Shown here: positions 30,818 to 39,279 of the stretch, in pieces
How positions within the stretch are numbered: the first letter of the stretch is position 1
Layout: every line of letters begins with the position of its first letter
Assembly (NCBI GenBank): GCA_964648485.1
Contig: CAZYOF010000001.1
Location: 62,001 to 126,000, forward strand
Origin: DAIOEK01 sp964648485
Lineage (GTDB): Bacteria > Chloroflexota > Anaerolineae > Anaerolineales > Anaerolineaceae
Direction: 5' to 3'
Length of the DNA stretch: 64,000 nucleotides
Notes under the pieces: generated by a model
What the model was told of the DNA's origin: nothing
The model's database searches: none
What the model saw: the letters and a program-made list of their open reading frames with translations, nothing else
Made by a program: the position numbers and the translations under genes

Positions 30818-32053
30818 CTATTGATTGTGTTCTTTTACCATTTTTTTGACGACACGCCCCAATCTTGCTATCCCTTCATTAATCGTTTCGGGTTTACAGA
30901 ATGAAAAGTTTAGGCGCATTGTATTATGCCCTCTGCCATCTGGATGGAATGGACCACCTGGAACAAATGCAACTTTCTCCTCCAGCGCTATGCGAAGCAA
31001 TTCTGCTGAATCAATATATTCAGGCATCGTTGCCCAGAGGAATAATCCACCCTCGGGATGAGTCCATTTGACGCCTTCGGGCATTGATTCAACCAGGGTA
31101 TCCAGCATGACATTCCGGCGTTCAAGGTATGTTTCTCGGATGACTTTGATATGCTGATCGAGAAATCCGCCTTTTGCCACTTCATGCGCAATCATCTGGT
31201 TAAATGTTGCGGTGTGCAAGTCTGCGCCCTGTTTTGCAAGAACCAGTTTTCTAATTACTTCGGCTGGAGCGATGATCCAGGCAAGCCTTAACCCTGGTGA
31301 GAGAGTCTTAGAGAAGGTGCTCAGATAAATGACATTCCCGGAGTAGGTTGATCCATTTGAATTTGAGCGGAAAGTATTATCGAGATGTACCACCGGCGGG
31401 ATATGATCGCCTTCAAAACGAAGCTGCCCATAAGGGTCATCTTCAATAATCGGTACTCCATACCGGTCTGCCATTTCAATGATCTTCATCCTTCTTTCCA
31501 GAGGGAGTGTTGCTCCAGTGGGATTCTGGAAATTGGGCAGGAGATAAATGAATTTTGGACCGAAGCGTAATGCTACTTCGAGGGATTCTGTGATCATACC
31601 GTGTTCATCGCTGGGTACAGACACATATTCCGCACCATATGCATTCCATGCCTGTAAAGCGCCCAGATAAGTTGGCGATTCTACCAGAATCCGGTCACCA
31701 CGATTGATAAATATTCTACCCAGCAAATCCAATGCCTGCTGGGAGCCTGATGTAATCATAATATTATCGGTACTGACTTTCATGGCATATCGTTCAGTAT
31801 GTCTGGCTATTAGTTCTCGCAAAGGCAGAAAGCCTTCGGTAGAGCCGTATTGCAAAGCAGTTTTCCCATTCTCTTTCAGCACCCGGTTGCAGGCTTCTGC
31901 AATTTCTTCTGTAGGAAAAACATCAGGTGCTGGAAATCCCCCGGCAAAAGAGATGATTTCTGGTAATTCAGCGAACTTCAGTAATTCGCGGATTACAGAT
32001 GCCGCCATCCGTTGCGTACGCATCGCATATCGGTGGTCCCATGGGGTTTGCAT
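30818..32053 (-). CDS. PLP-dependent aminotransferase, class I/II (LysN/2-aminoadipate type)
   Basis: A 411-residue fold-type I aminotransferase. Landmarks: ISFAGGFPAPDVFP and LQYGSTEGFLPLRE near the N-terminus, ITSGSQQALDL, the NFQNPTG loop, IIEDDPYG, and the PLP-binding Lys in STFSKTLSPGLRLAW; MRLNFSF near the C-terminus holds the substrate carboxylate Arg. The pattern is that of the LysN/MocR-like group without the GntR DNA-binding domain. Substrates in this group include 2-aminoadipate, aromatic and branched amino acids; I cannot choose. The ATG has an AAGGAGAG site. It lies 52 bases downstream of the glyA-gcvT fusion and may be cotranscribed. Confidence 0.92.
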   Translation of the reverse strand: MQTPWDHRYAMRTQRMAASVIRELLKFAELPEIISFAGGFPAPDVFPTEEIAEACNRVLKENGKTALQYGSTEGFLPLRELIARHTERYAMKVSTDNIMITSGSQQALDLLGRIFINRGDRILVESPTYLGALQAWNAYGAEYVSVPSDEHGMITESLEVALRFGPKFIYLLPNFQNPTGATLPLERRMKIIEMADRYGVPIIEDDPYGQLRFEGDHIPPVVHLDNTFRSNSNGSTYSGNVIYLSTFSKTLSPGLRLAWIIAPAEVIRKLVLAKQGADLHTATFNQMIAHEVAKGGFLDQHIKVIRETYLERRNVMLDTLVESMPEGVKWTHPEGGLFLWATMPEYIDSAELLRIALEEKVAFVPGGPFHPDGRGHNTMRLNFSFCKPETINEGIARLGRVVKKMVKEHNQ

Positions 32054-32104
32054 ATATTGAACTCTCCTTATCTAGTAGTTTATTAAGATATGAGTTCTGT
32101 CATC

Positions 32105-35100
32105 TTAGAGCTTGGGGAATCGGCTCACAATGACAGCCTGGGTAGGAAGTGTTACCTTATCTCCCGGGATAAGTTCGTTGGGCGCTTTACCATGCGCGGC
32201 AGGTTTACCCTGATAGATGTAGATTGCAGTTCCCTCTTCTGCAAATTTAGTTTCAATATAAGCTTGTCCAGTAAGATAGCCTTCGCTGTCCACAGCGCAG
32301 CTGGTAATAAAGCCGATGACTTTTCCTTTCTTATCCAGCACAGGATCACTATGATGCGCCATGCGAACGGATTTTTCATTGAAGCGGAAGCGGGCAACAA
32401 CGTTGGTTCTCTTTGTTTCTTTTTCGATGAATGCAGATCTACCGATAAACCAGGGCTTGTAAATCTTTACATAAGAACCAAAACCTGCATCCGCAACGCC
32501 CAAGTTGGCTTCTCCACCCATCTCATGCCCATACAATGGTAGACCAGCTTCGGTGCGAAGAGAATCTCTGGCACCCAGTCCGCAGGGTTTCAAACCCAGG
32601 TTGGTACCTTTTTCCATGATGGCATTCCAGAGTTTTATTGATTCATCAGGGTGGACAAATAATTCAAACGCCATTTTCTCTCCGGTGTAGCCTGTCCGGG
32701 ATACGATCAGATCGAACCCGCCCACTACTGCTTCGCAGAGCTCAGTTCGTTTTAAACCCATGATCCGCTTACGGGTAGCGGCATCGACACCCAGAGATAA
32801 TAGAATTTCGCGTGATCTTGGACCCTGCAGGGCGATATCCACACGCATATCGTTTGCCTCTTTGGGATCACGAAGGTTTCTTAGTGTTACTCCACGTCCA
32901 AATGCTTTCACGCCCGGAGCTTGCCTGTCTATCAGCACTTTTCCATCTTTGACTGCATTTAGCCATGCCCAATCTTTATCATCATTGGAGGCGTTTACTA
33001 CCACCAGATATTTATCTTTACTGCGATGGTAAACCAACAGGTCATCAATCACATTGGCATCAGGGTCGAGGAAGTGGGTATAGCATGACTCACCAACTTC
33101 CAATCCAGAGATATCATTACCGCAGACGCTATCCAGGAAGGCTTTGGCGTGTTCACCTTCTGCCTGGTAAACGCCCATATGCGAAACATCAAATAATCCG
33201 GCTGCCTGACGGGTTGCCAGATGCTCTTCCATCACGGATGAATACCAGACAGGCATATCCCACCCGGCAAATGGGACCATTTTAGCGCCGAGTTTTCTAT
33301 GGGTTTCATTCAACGCAGTCTTGCGGAGTGGAAGCTCTCCCTCATGCCAGGAAAACTCAGTTAATGCTTTATCTGACCGGAGCGACTGACCGATGTAATA
33401 AGGTTTTTCTGAGGATACCCTTTCTCCATCCACCGGTTCCAGTTTTTCATTTACTTCGGTAATAATGATCGGACCAGGTAACCGGCGGGTTACATCAGGA
33501 TCAAACCCGGTAAATCCATCTGAAAGGTCGCGCAGCCAGGTAACTACAGGTTGAAAATCTTCACGAGGAATAACAAGTTGGAATGTGTTTTCATCCCTGC
33601 AGAAAAGGGTCGCTTTAACTTCTTTTCCATCAGCCATCAATGAAGTTGCCTGTTTTTTTCCGGGTGTCAATTCATCAACATTCGAGCTAAATACGTAGTT
33701 TGCAAAACTGCGGATGTGTGAGCCCTTGATCGAGAGAGTTATCCATTTATCTTTGGAATCAGGTTGATCATCCAAATAAAAGAAATGAGGATATCCGTGT
33801 TTGGTATAGTTTTCGGTTGAACCTGCTTTTTCTGCCAGATCGCGAATTTCGATTTTTGCTTTATTGAATACCTGGAAATTGATTTTTGCGCGGGAGGCTT
33901 TCCCCTGTTTGGTTTCAATGGTATATGGTGTGGCAGCCTGGAGAATATTCGCTATCAAATCAGCCACTTTTATCATCTCCGCTTCTTTGAAGCCGCGTTG
34001 CGTGAGCCAGGGTGTACCCATACGGATACCGCTGGTTGCGAAGGAAGATTTATCACCGGGTATGGTGTTGCGGTTGCAGACAATGCCTGCCAGATCGAGG
34101 ATACGTGCTGCAATATCACCTGAAAGGGTGGTCCCATCTGGTCCCACTACAGATTTACAATCAAGGTTCATCAGGTGCGTATCGCTGCCACCATATGGGA
34201 TGCGGAATCCCCTTTCTTGCAGCCGTTTTACGAGTGTGGCACAGTTTTTAACAGTTTGGACCTGTAATTCTTTGAAGGCTTCTGTTTTTGCGAGCTTAAA
34301 GGTTAATGCAAGTGCGGCAAACACCTGCACATGTGGACCGCCTTGTTCACCGGGGAAGATGGAACGGTCTATCTTACGAGCCAGAGGACCATCCGTCGTC
34401 AGGATGCATGCGCCGCGCGGTCCACAGAGGGTTTTATGGGTTGTAAAAGTGATCACATGAGCGTATCCGACCGGGGAGGGGACTGCACCGGCGGCAACCA
34501 TACCAGCAATATGTGAGATATCCGCCAGCAGAATCGCTCCTACACTGTCTGCTATTTCACGGAATTTCTTCCAATCGGGCATCCAGGGGTAGCTGGTGTA
34601 TCCGGCAATCATCATTTTGGGTTTGTTTTCCTGGGCGAGTTTTTCCACCTGAGAGTAATCAATTTGTTCTGTCTCTGGATCTACCAAATAATGAATGACG
34701 TTATATAGTTTACCTGAGCGGTTGACAGAAGAGCCATGGGTGAGATGCCCACCATGCAAAAGGCTCATTGCCAAGACTGTATCACCGGGGTTGACGACGG
34801 CTGGATAAACCGCGTTATTTGCTGGTGCGCCTGAAAGCGGTTGCACATTCACCCATATATCGTCTGCTGTTTTCCCATTGGCAGCGAATGCTTCAGCGCA
34901 ACGGCGGCGGGCAAGCGATTCGATGAGATCTGCGTATTCCACACCTTTATAAAATCTGGGGTCAGAATACCGCCGGTAATCTGCCAGCCGGTCAGCATAA
35001 TCCAGTAATTCTGCCTCACTCATCGACCGCATCGCATCGTCGGGGTATCCTTCTGCATAGATATTCTGGAAAGAAGTTGCCAAAGCTTCGCGAACAGCAA

Positions 35101-35227
35101 GCGGAGCGGTACTTTCACTGGGGATCATAATTAATTTTCTGATCTGGCGTTCCGTTTCGAGTTGCGCCATTTCAAAAATATCCTGATCCAGTTCCTGTAA
35201 AGTACCTCTGAATAGATAATCTTTCAT
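32105..35227 (-). CDS. Fused serine hydroxymethyltransferase - aminomethyltransferase (GlyA-GcvT)
   Basis: A 1040-residue fusion. Residues 1-440 are serine hydroxymethyltransferase, with the PLP Lys265 in THKTLCGPRG. Residues about 632-1040 are the glycine-cleavage T protein (KMVPFAGWDMPVWYSSVMEEH, GLFDVSHMG, VVVNASNDDKDW, GARDSLRTEAGLPLYGHEM). Residues about 470-600 are a linker resembling a degenerate GcvT/YgfZ N-terminal fold (inference). Both enzymes make 5,10-methylene-tetrahydrofolate, one from serine and one from lipoyl-bound aminomethyl on GcvH, so the fusion joins two entries into the one-carbon pool. Neither gcvH nor gcvP is in the window. The ATG has AGGAG upstream and follows a structured leader. 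Confidence 0.95.
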   Translation of the reverse strand: MKDYLFRGTLQELDQDIFEMAQLETERQIRKLIMIPSESTAPLAVREALATSFQNIYAEGYPDDAMRSMSEAELLDYADRLADYRRYSDPRFYKGVEYADLIESLARRRCAEAFAANGKTADDIWVNVQPLSGAPANNAVYPAVVNPGDTVLAMSLLHGGHLTHGSSVNRSGKLYNVIHYLVDPETEQIDYSQVEKLAQENKPKMMIAGYTSYPWMPDWKKFREIADSVGAILLADISHIAGMVAAGAVPSPVGYAHVITFTTHKTLCGPRGACILTTDGPLARKIDRSIFPGEQGGPHVQVFAALALTFKLAKTEAFKELQVQTVKNCATLVKRLQERGFRIPYGGSDTHLMNLDCKSVVGPDGTTLSGDIAARILDLAGIVCNRNTIPGDKSSFATSGIRMGTPWLTQRGFKEAEMIKVADLIANILQAATPYTIETKQGKASRAKINFQVFNKAKIEIRDLAEKAGSTENYTKHGYPHFFYLDDQPDSKDKWITLSIKGSHIRSFANYVFSSNVDELTPGKKQATSLMADGKEVKATLFCRDENTFQLVIPREDFQPVVTWLRDLSDGFTGFDPDVTRRLPGPIIITEVNEKLEPVDGERVSSEKPYYIGQSLRSDKALTEFSWHEGELPLRKTALNETHRKLGAKMVPFAGWDMPVWYSSVMEEHLATRQAAGLFDVSHMGVYQAEGEHAKAFLDSVCGNDISGLEVGESCYTHFLDPDANVIDDLLVYHRSKDKYLVVVNASNDDKDWAWLNAVKDGKVLIDRQAPGVKAFGRGVTLRNLRDPKEANDMRVDIALQGPRSREILLSLGVDAATRKRIMGLKRTELCEAVVGGFDLIVSRTGYTGEKMAFELFVHPDESIKLWNAIMEKGTNLGLKPCGLGARDSLRTEAGLPLYGHEMGGEANLGVADAGFGSYVKIYKPWFIGRSAFIEKETKRTNVVARFRFNEKSVRMAHHSDPVLDKKGKVIGFITSCAVDSEGYLTGQAYIETKFAEEGTAIYIYQGKPAAHGKAPNELIPGDKVTLPTQAVIVSRFPKL

Positions 35228-35310
35228 TTTTCGCTCCTGAAAAACTGGAAATGTTTATTTGGCATAAAAGTGCCCGAAAATCCTCTTGGATCGTCGGGCA
35301 CTCTGGTCAT
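35224..35310 (-). other. Candidate upstream reading frame (28 codons) coupled to glyA-gcvT
   Basis: An ATG-initiated 28-residue frame, beginning MTRVPDDPRGF, running through the leader hairpin and ending in a TGA that overlaps the glyA-gcvT ATG (ATGA). GAGGAG lies nine bases upstream. It competes with an overlapping frame starting four bases earlier; at most one is likely used often. No homology known to me. Confidence 0.35.
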
Positions 35311-35314
35311 TCAT
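35255..35314 (-). other. Candidate leader peptide upstream of glyA-gcvT
   Basis: A 19-residue frame, MNDQSARRSKRIFGHFYAK, with GAGGAG five bases before its ATG, the best-spaced ribosome binding site in the leader. It spans the hairpin at 35270-35301 and stops 27 bases before the glyA-gcvT ATG. Its translation would disrupt the hairpin, as in attenuation leaders. It has no run of Ser or Gly codons, so a simple amino-acid attenuator is not obvious. Confidence 0.4.
35266..35301 (-). promoter_or_regulatory. Terminator-like hairpin in the glyA-gcvT leader (candidate attenuator)
   Basis: On the minus strand GTGCCCGA (35301-35294) pairs with TCGGGCAC (35277-35270), with an inner ATCC/GGAT stem and a four-base loop, followed by four T. 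It lies 42 bases before the coding start, so it looks like a premature terminator or leader switch. I do not recognise it as a glycine, THF or SAM riboswitch. Confidence 0.55.
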
Positions 35315-35323
35315 CTTGTCTCC

Positions 35324-35384
35324 TCAACCTAACAATAAAGGCAGCAATAAAATGGATGGAATTTCAAAACATATGACAGGTTGA
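35324..35384 (-). other. Long-range inverted repeat next to the leader ribosome binding site
   Basis: TCAACCT (minus strand, 35384-35378) is exactly complementary to AGGTTGA (35330-35324), which adjoins and partly overlaps GAGGAG of the leader peptide. Pairing would bring structure next to this ribosome binding site. Seven base pairs across about 47 bases could still be chance. Confidence 0.35.
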
Positions 35385-35413
35385 ATCAATGACATTTTAT
35401 AACTCCAATTAGT

Positions 35414-35442
35414 ATTTTAATCCGCAGAACGGTTCAGGTCAA
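35414..35442 (-). promoter_or_regulatory. Putative promoter of glyA-gcvT
   Basis: On the minus strand TTGACC (35442-35437), a 17-base spacer and TAAAAT (35419-35414). A start near 35407 gives a leader of about 180 bases before the fusion gene, long enough to hold the leader peptide frame and hairpin. Confidence 0.6.
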
Positions 35443-35458
35443 GTTGCCGTTGATATTG

Positions 35459-36298
35459 TCAGACACCGGCTGCAAGTTGTTGATCCAACCAATCAACCAT
35501 TACCTGTAAAACCTGTTCTTTCTCAGGTTCATTATGTGTTTCATGATAAAACCCCTGCCATTCCTTGTAGGTTGCCCCCGGCACTTTGTGAGCAAACTCT
35601 TTCACCACCGGATACGATATAAGGTGGTCTTCTGTGCCAACCTGTATTAAGGTGGGAACCTTAACCAGATCAGGATGGTTGTACGCCCATTCACCAGCGT
35701 TGATAAAATCCAGCCCAAAGCGGGCAGAGATTACGCCATGAACCAGTGGATCGTTGTTATATTTTTCAATAACCTCAGGGCTGCGAGACAGATAGGCACG
35801 ATCCAATCCATTTGATAATGCGAATGCAGGAACCAGCTTGTATAGAATTTTTCCAATTGCTAGAAGGGAATCAGGCGTTTTGTTGTACGGAACCAATCCC
35901 GGACTGGTAATCACCGCCCCTTTTAACGCAGGTTGCCTGCGCATCAGGTAGTTTAATCCGAGGTTACCGCCCATGCTGTGACCATATATAAACTCTACCG
36001 GTTTACCATCCATTTTCCCGATTGATTCAAGGCTTTCTTTTATGTCATCCAAAGCTCTTTCGAAAGAAGGGAAATGCCCGCGGGGACCCTGAGTTTTCCC
36101 GTGTCCATGTAGATCGTACCCAGAGAGGGCAAATCCATGCGAAGTAAGAAATTCTGCCACCCACTGGTATCTGCCTGTATGTTCACCCAGACCATGAATT
36201 AAACAGATCGAGGCTTTTGCAGTGTTATCAGGCAGCCAACGATTACCAATTAGCTTAACGCCATCACTTGCCTGAACACTAATTTCTTCATGGATCAT
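35459..36298 (-). CDS. Alpha/beta hydrolase, monoacylglycerol-lipase-like
   Basis: A 279-residue alpha/beta hydrolase of the lysophospholipase/monoacylglycerol lipase group. Visible are the oxyanion region LIHGLGEHTGRY, GYDLHGHGKTQGPRGH, the nucleophile elbow GHSMGGN, the acid region QVGTEDHLIS and a late His in GFYHETHNEPE. No signal peptide, so it is probably cytosolic or peripheral. The ATG at 36298 with GGAGGG four bases upstream is preferred to an in-frame GTG at 36316 lying upstream of that site. It is followed by the glyA-gcvT promoter and is probably an independent unit. Confidence 0.9.
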   Translation of the reverse strand: MIHEEISVQASDGVKLIGNRWLPDNTAKASICLIHGLGEHTGRYQWVAEFLTSHGFALSGYDLHGHGKTQGPRGHFPSFERALDDIKESLESIGKMDGKPVEFIYGHSMGGNLGLNYLMRRQPALKGAVITSPGLVPYNKTPDSLLAIGKILYKLVPAFALSNGLDRAYLSRSPEVIEKYNNDPLVHGVISARFGLDFINAGEWAYNHPDLVKVPTLIQVGTEDHLISYPVVKEFAHKVPGATYKEWQGFYHETHNEPEKEQVLQVMVDWLDQQLAAGV

Positions 36299-36407
36299 TT
36301 TTCCCTCCGTAAACACAGTTTTAGTATTTTGAGTCTATATTATGGATTATATTTAAGCAAGCAGTTCGTTGCGTAAGGAATAATTCCATATAATAACCTG
36401 GAAAAAT

Positions 36408-36986
36408 ATGGCAGATTTGAAAAAGGATCTTACCTGTAAATTATTAACCGCTGACAACTGGAATGATCTGGTTGAGCTATTCGGTCCGCATGGAGCGGAT
36501 GGCGGTTGCTGGTGCATGTTCTTCAGATTAGCTTATAGAGATTTCCATGCCAATAGAGGTGAAGGAAACAAGGAATTATTCAAAGAGGTTGTAGGCAGAG
36601 GAAACCCCGTCGGTTTACTGGCTTACCACTCAGGCAGACCCGCAGGATGGATCGCTTTTGCCCCCAGAGAAGAGTATCCGCGTTTAGACCGATCTCGGAA
36701 TTATAAGCCGGTTGATGATACTCCAGTCTGGTCGATCACCTGTTTCTTTACTTCCAGAGAGTTCCGCCGCTCTGGAGTCTCCCGCTTTTTGATTGAGAAC
36801 GCGGTAGGAGTAGCAGCTCAAAATGGGGCAGAGGTGATTGAAGCCTATCCAGTTGATCCGGGGCAGAAGATTCAGGATAGCAGTGCATATACAGGGATTT
36901 ACAAGGTTTTTCATGATGTTGGATTTGCAGAGGTTGCCAGAAGGTCACCATCAAGTCCCATCGTCAGATTGTATATTAAAAGATAG
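36408..36986 (+). CDS. GNAT-family N-acetyltransferase
   Basis: A 192-residue protein with a GNAT core: the beta4-helix region WSITCFFTSREFRRSGVSRFLIENAV corresponds to motif A, where the acetyl-CoA pyrophosphate loop reads R-R-S-G-V-S in place of the usual Q/R-x-x-G-x-G/A. The N-terminal part is rich in Cys and Trp (DGGCWCMFF), a feature of a widespread uncharacterised GNAT subgroup. Substrate unknown. A TATAAT at 36389-36394, 13 bases before the ATG, suggests a very short leader. Confidence 0.8.
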   Translation: MADLKKDLTCKLLTADNWNDLVELFGPHGADGGCWCMFFRLAYRDFHANRGEGNKELFKEVVGRGNPVGLLAYHSGRPAGWIAFAPREEYPRLDRSRNYKPVDDTPVWSITCFFTSREFRRSGVSRFLIENAVGVAAQNGAEVIEAYPVDPGQKIQDSSAYTGIYKVFHDVGFAEVARRSPSSPIVRLYIKR

Positions 36987-37012
36987 TCATTCGAACTACA
37001 TCGGAGGATAAC

Positions 37013-38122
37013 ATGACAGACCCAAGAGTTGAAAAATTAGCCGACCTGCTGGTAGATTATTGTACAGATATCAAGCCAAAACAATCTGTGCTTTTAACAG
37101 GTACCACGCTGGCAGAACCCATGTTATCAGCTTTATATAAAAAAGTAATCATGAAAGGGGCATACCCATTTCTTAATCCTGAATTTCCTGACACCCGCTA
37201 CCAATTTTTTCGTTACGCCAACGATGATCAACTGGCACATATACCAGAACCATATCAAATCATGTTTGAGAAGTTTGATGCCCGAATTGTTCTCATTTCT
37301 GAGGCAAATACAAAGGCATTAAGCAATGTTGATCCAGATAGAATTGCAAAGCGAAGCCAGGCTGTAGGTGGTTTGATCAATCTCATGCTTGACCGGGCAG
37401 CAAAAGGAGAGATGCACTGGGTGGGGGCACTTTTTCCAACCCAGGGGCATGCCATGAATGCAAATATGAGCCTCGAAGAGTATGAAGATTTTGTTTATGG
37501 TGCATGTTTGCCTGATATGAATGATCCCATTGGATACTGGAAGAAGGTATCTGCATACCAAAATAAAATTGTGGATTGGTTAAAAGGGCGAAAGACTATT
37601 CACGTTATCAGCAAAGAAACTGATTTGCGAATGAATATCGAGGGGCGACCCTTTATCAACTGTGACGGAAAAGAAAATATGCCTGATGGCGAGGTCTTTA
37701 CCAGTCCACTGGAAAACAGTATGAATGGGCATGTTTACTATTCATACCCGGCGATCTATAACGGATATGAGGTCAGCGGCATACGATTGTGGTTTGAAAA
37801 TGGTAAAGTTATCAAAGCATCTGCTGAAAGGAATGATGCATTTTTGCAAAAAATGCTCGATACTGATGATGGCGCACGTTATGTTGGAGAATGGGCGATT
37901 GGAACGAATGAGGGAATCACCCAGTTTACCGGAGAAATTCTCTTTGATGAAAAAATCGGAGGGAGTTTTCACCTGGCAATTGGAACCGGATATCCTGAAT
38001 CGGGAGGTCTCAACCGTTCTGCAATCCACTGGGATATGATCTGTGATATGCGCGCTGGAGGAGAAATTTGGGTGGATGACATACTATTTTACAAGGACGG
38101 CAAATTTGTGATTGATTTTTAA
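37013..38122 (+). CDS. M29-family aminopeptidase
   Basis: A 369-residue metallopeptidase of family M29 (AmpS / thermophilic aminopeptidase T group), a cytosolic dimeric enzyme releasing N-terminal residues. Typical blocks: ADLLVDYCTDIKPKQSV at the N-terminus, NCDGKENMPDGEVFTSP, the metal-binding ALGTN-like WAIGTNEG, GSFHLAIGTGYPESGG, and SAIHWDMICDM at the end with His and Asp ligands. The ATG at 37013 follows a strong CGGAGG site, 26 bases after the GNAT stop, so it could be read from the same transcript. Confidence 0.92.
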   Translation: MTDPRVEKLADLLVDYCTDIKPKQSVLLTGTTLAEPMLSALYKKVIMKGAYPFLNPEFPDTRYQFFRYANDDQLAHIPEPYQIMFEKFDARIVLISEANTKALSNVDPDRIAKRSQAVGGLINLMLDRAAKGEMHWVGALFPTQGHAMNANMSLEEYEDFVYGACLPDMNDPIGYWKKVSAYQNKIVDWLKGRKTIHVISKETDLRMNIEGRPFINCDGKENMPDGEVFTSPLENSMNGHVYYSYPAIYNGYEVSGIRLWFENGKVIKASAERNDAFLQKMLDTDDGARYVGEWAIGTNEGITQFTGEILFDEKIGGSFHLAIGTGYPESGGLNRSAIHWDMICDMRAGGEIWVDDILFYKDGKFVIDF

Positions 38123-38155
38123 CAAAAAAAGGTTTGCCTGCAAGGTACTTAAAAC

Positions 38156-38185
38156 CTGACAAAAAGGGGTCTTTAGGGGTAAAAT
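38156..38185 (+). promoter_or_regulatory. Putative corA promoter
   Basis: CTGACA (38156-38161), 18-base spacer, TAAAAT (38180-38185). The predicted transcription start near 38192 lies downstream of an upstream in-frame start at 38187, which supports the ATG at 38235 for the CorA gene. Confidence 0.5.
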
Positions 38186-38234
38186 AATGTGCCCGCAGCA
38201 TCAGGCGCATCATCCATCCGAGAGGAGGTGTTCA

Positions 38235-39167
38235 ATGTTCAAGATCTATAAATCAACAGAAAATGGCATTGAACAGTTCACAGATGTTGTGAACAATTGC
38301 TGGATAAACGTGATTGACCCCGATCCGGATGAGATCGCCAGAATAAAAGAGCTGGGAATTCCATCTGACTTTATCACATATCCGCTTGATGTGGATGAAC
38401 GACCACGATCTGAACGTGAAGATGACGGCACCCTGCTGATCATCATCCGCATCCCCGTTTACCAGGGCGCAGTTTCAGACATCCCTTACTCAACCATCCC
38501 ATTGGGTATCATTGTGAATGAGCGGTTGATTATGACCATTTGCAAACAGGAATGTGATGTATTGACTGATTTTGCAAAAGGACGGGCAAAAGGGTTGGCG
38601 ACGGGGAAGCGCTATCGATTTATTTTACGTCTTTTACTGGGGGTGGCGTCGAAGTATCTCAGCTACTTACGCGAGATCAACAAAATGACCGAGCTGGTAG
38701 AAGATCAACTCACCTCATCGATGAAAAATAAAGAAGTCATGGAGTTGTTGAAATATCAGAAAAGCCTGGTCTATTTCACTCAATCCATTAAATCCAATGA
38801 AGTGCTGATGGAACGTTTGCAGCGGATGAAGCTGTTCACGCAATACCCTGAAGATGAAGATTTACTGGAAGATGTGATCACCGAAAATCAGCAGGCATTG
38901 GGAATGATTGAAATCAGCAATACGATTCTCAGCTCAATGATGGATGCATTCGCTTCGATCATCTCAAATAACCTGAACGTGGTAATGAAATTTCTCGCCT
39001 CCATCACCATCGTATTAAGTATTCCCACCATTGTAACCAGCTACTTCGGTATGAACGTCAGTATTCCCGGAGCAACTCACGAACTTGCATATTTAGGGAT
39101 CATCCTGTTGTTTCTGGTGCTATCCATCCTGACTGTTGCCATCTTCATCAAACGGGATTGGTTTTAG
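38235..39167 (+). CDS. corA: CorA-family divalent cation (Mg2+) transporter
   Basis: A 310-residue CorA-type channel. The N-terminal cytosolic domain is followed by a long stalk helix (about 180-240) and two C-terminal membrane helices; the GMN signature that forms the selectivity filter is present in YFGMNVSIPG between them. Homopentameric inner-membrane Mg2+ (or Co2+/Ni2+) uptake is known for the family. Start: ATG at 38235 with GAGGAGG upstream. It has its own putative promoter and a strong terminator, so it is probably monocistronic. Confidence 0.93.
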   Translation: MFKIYKSTENGIEQFTDVVNNCWINVIDPDPDEIARIKELGIPSDFITYPLDVDERPRSEREDDGTLLIIIRIPVYQGAVSDIPYSTIPLGIIVNERLIMTICKQECDVLTDFAKGRAKGLATGKRYRFILRLLLGVASKYLSYLREINKMTELVEDQLTSSMKNKEVMELLKYQKSLVYFTQSIKSNEVLMERLQRMKLFTQYPEDEDLLEDVITENQQALGMIEISNTILSSMMDAFASIISNNLNVVMKFLASITIVLSIPTIVTSYFGMNVSIPGATHELAYLGIILLFLVLSILTVAIFIKRDWF

Positions 39168-39185
39168 GAGAGGTTTTTCATCATC

Positions 39186-39214
39186 AAGCCATCCTGTAAA
39201 GGATGGCTTTTTTT
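39186..39214 (+). terminator. Intrinsic terminator of corA
   Basis: AAGCCATCC (39186-39194), six-base loop, GGATGGCTT (39201-39209) followed by T to 39214. Confidence 0.93.
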
Positions 39215-39279
39215 ATTCCATATACAAACCATTTACAGGATTGTTTCAAATTTATACAATTATTCCTAAGGGCAATAAA

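Noticed and set aside
35228..35458. Glycine, THF or SAM riboswitch upstream of glyA-gcvT.
   Set aside because: No conserved core of these classes could be found by eye; only the hairpin and mini-ORFs are supported.
38130..38155. AGGTTT...AAACCT hairpin after the aminopeptidase gene as a terminator.
   Set aside because: The arms are only six bases, AT-rich and not followed by a T-run.
39136..39279. N-terminal extension of the ABC ATPase.
   Set aside because: It would start inside corA and pass through the corA terminator; the encoded residues are not ABC-like.
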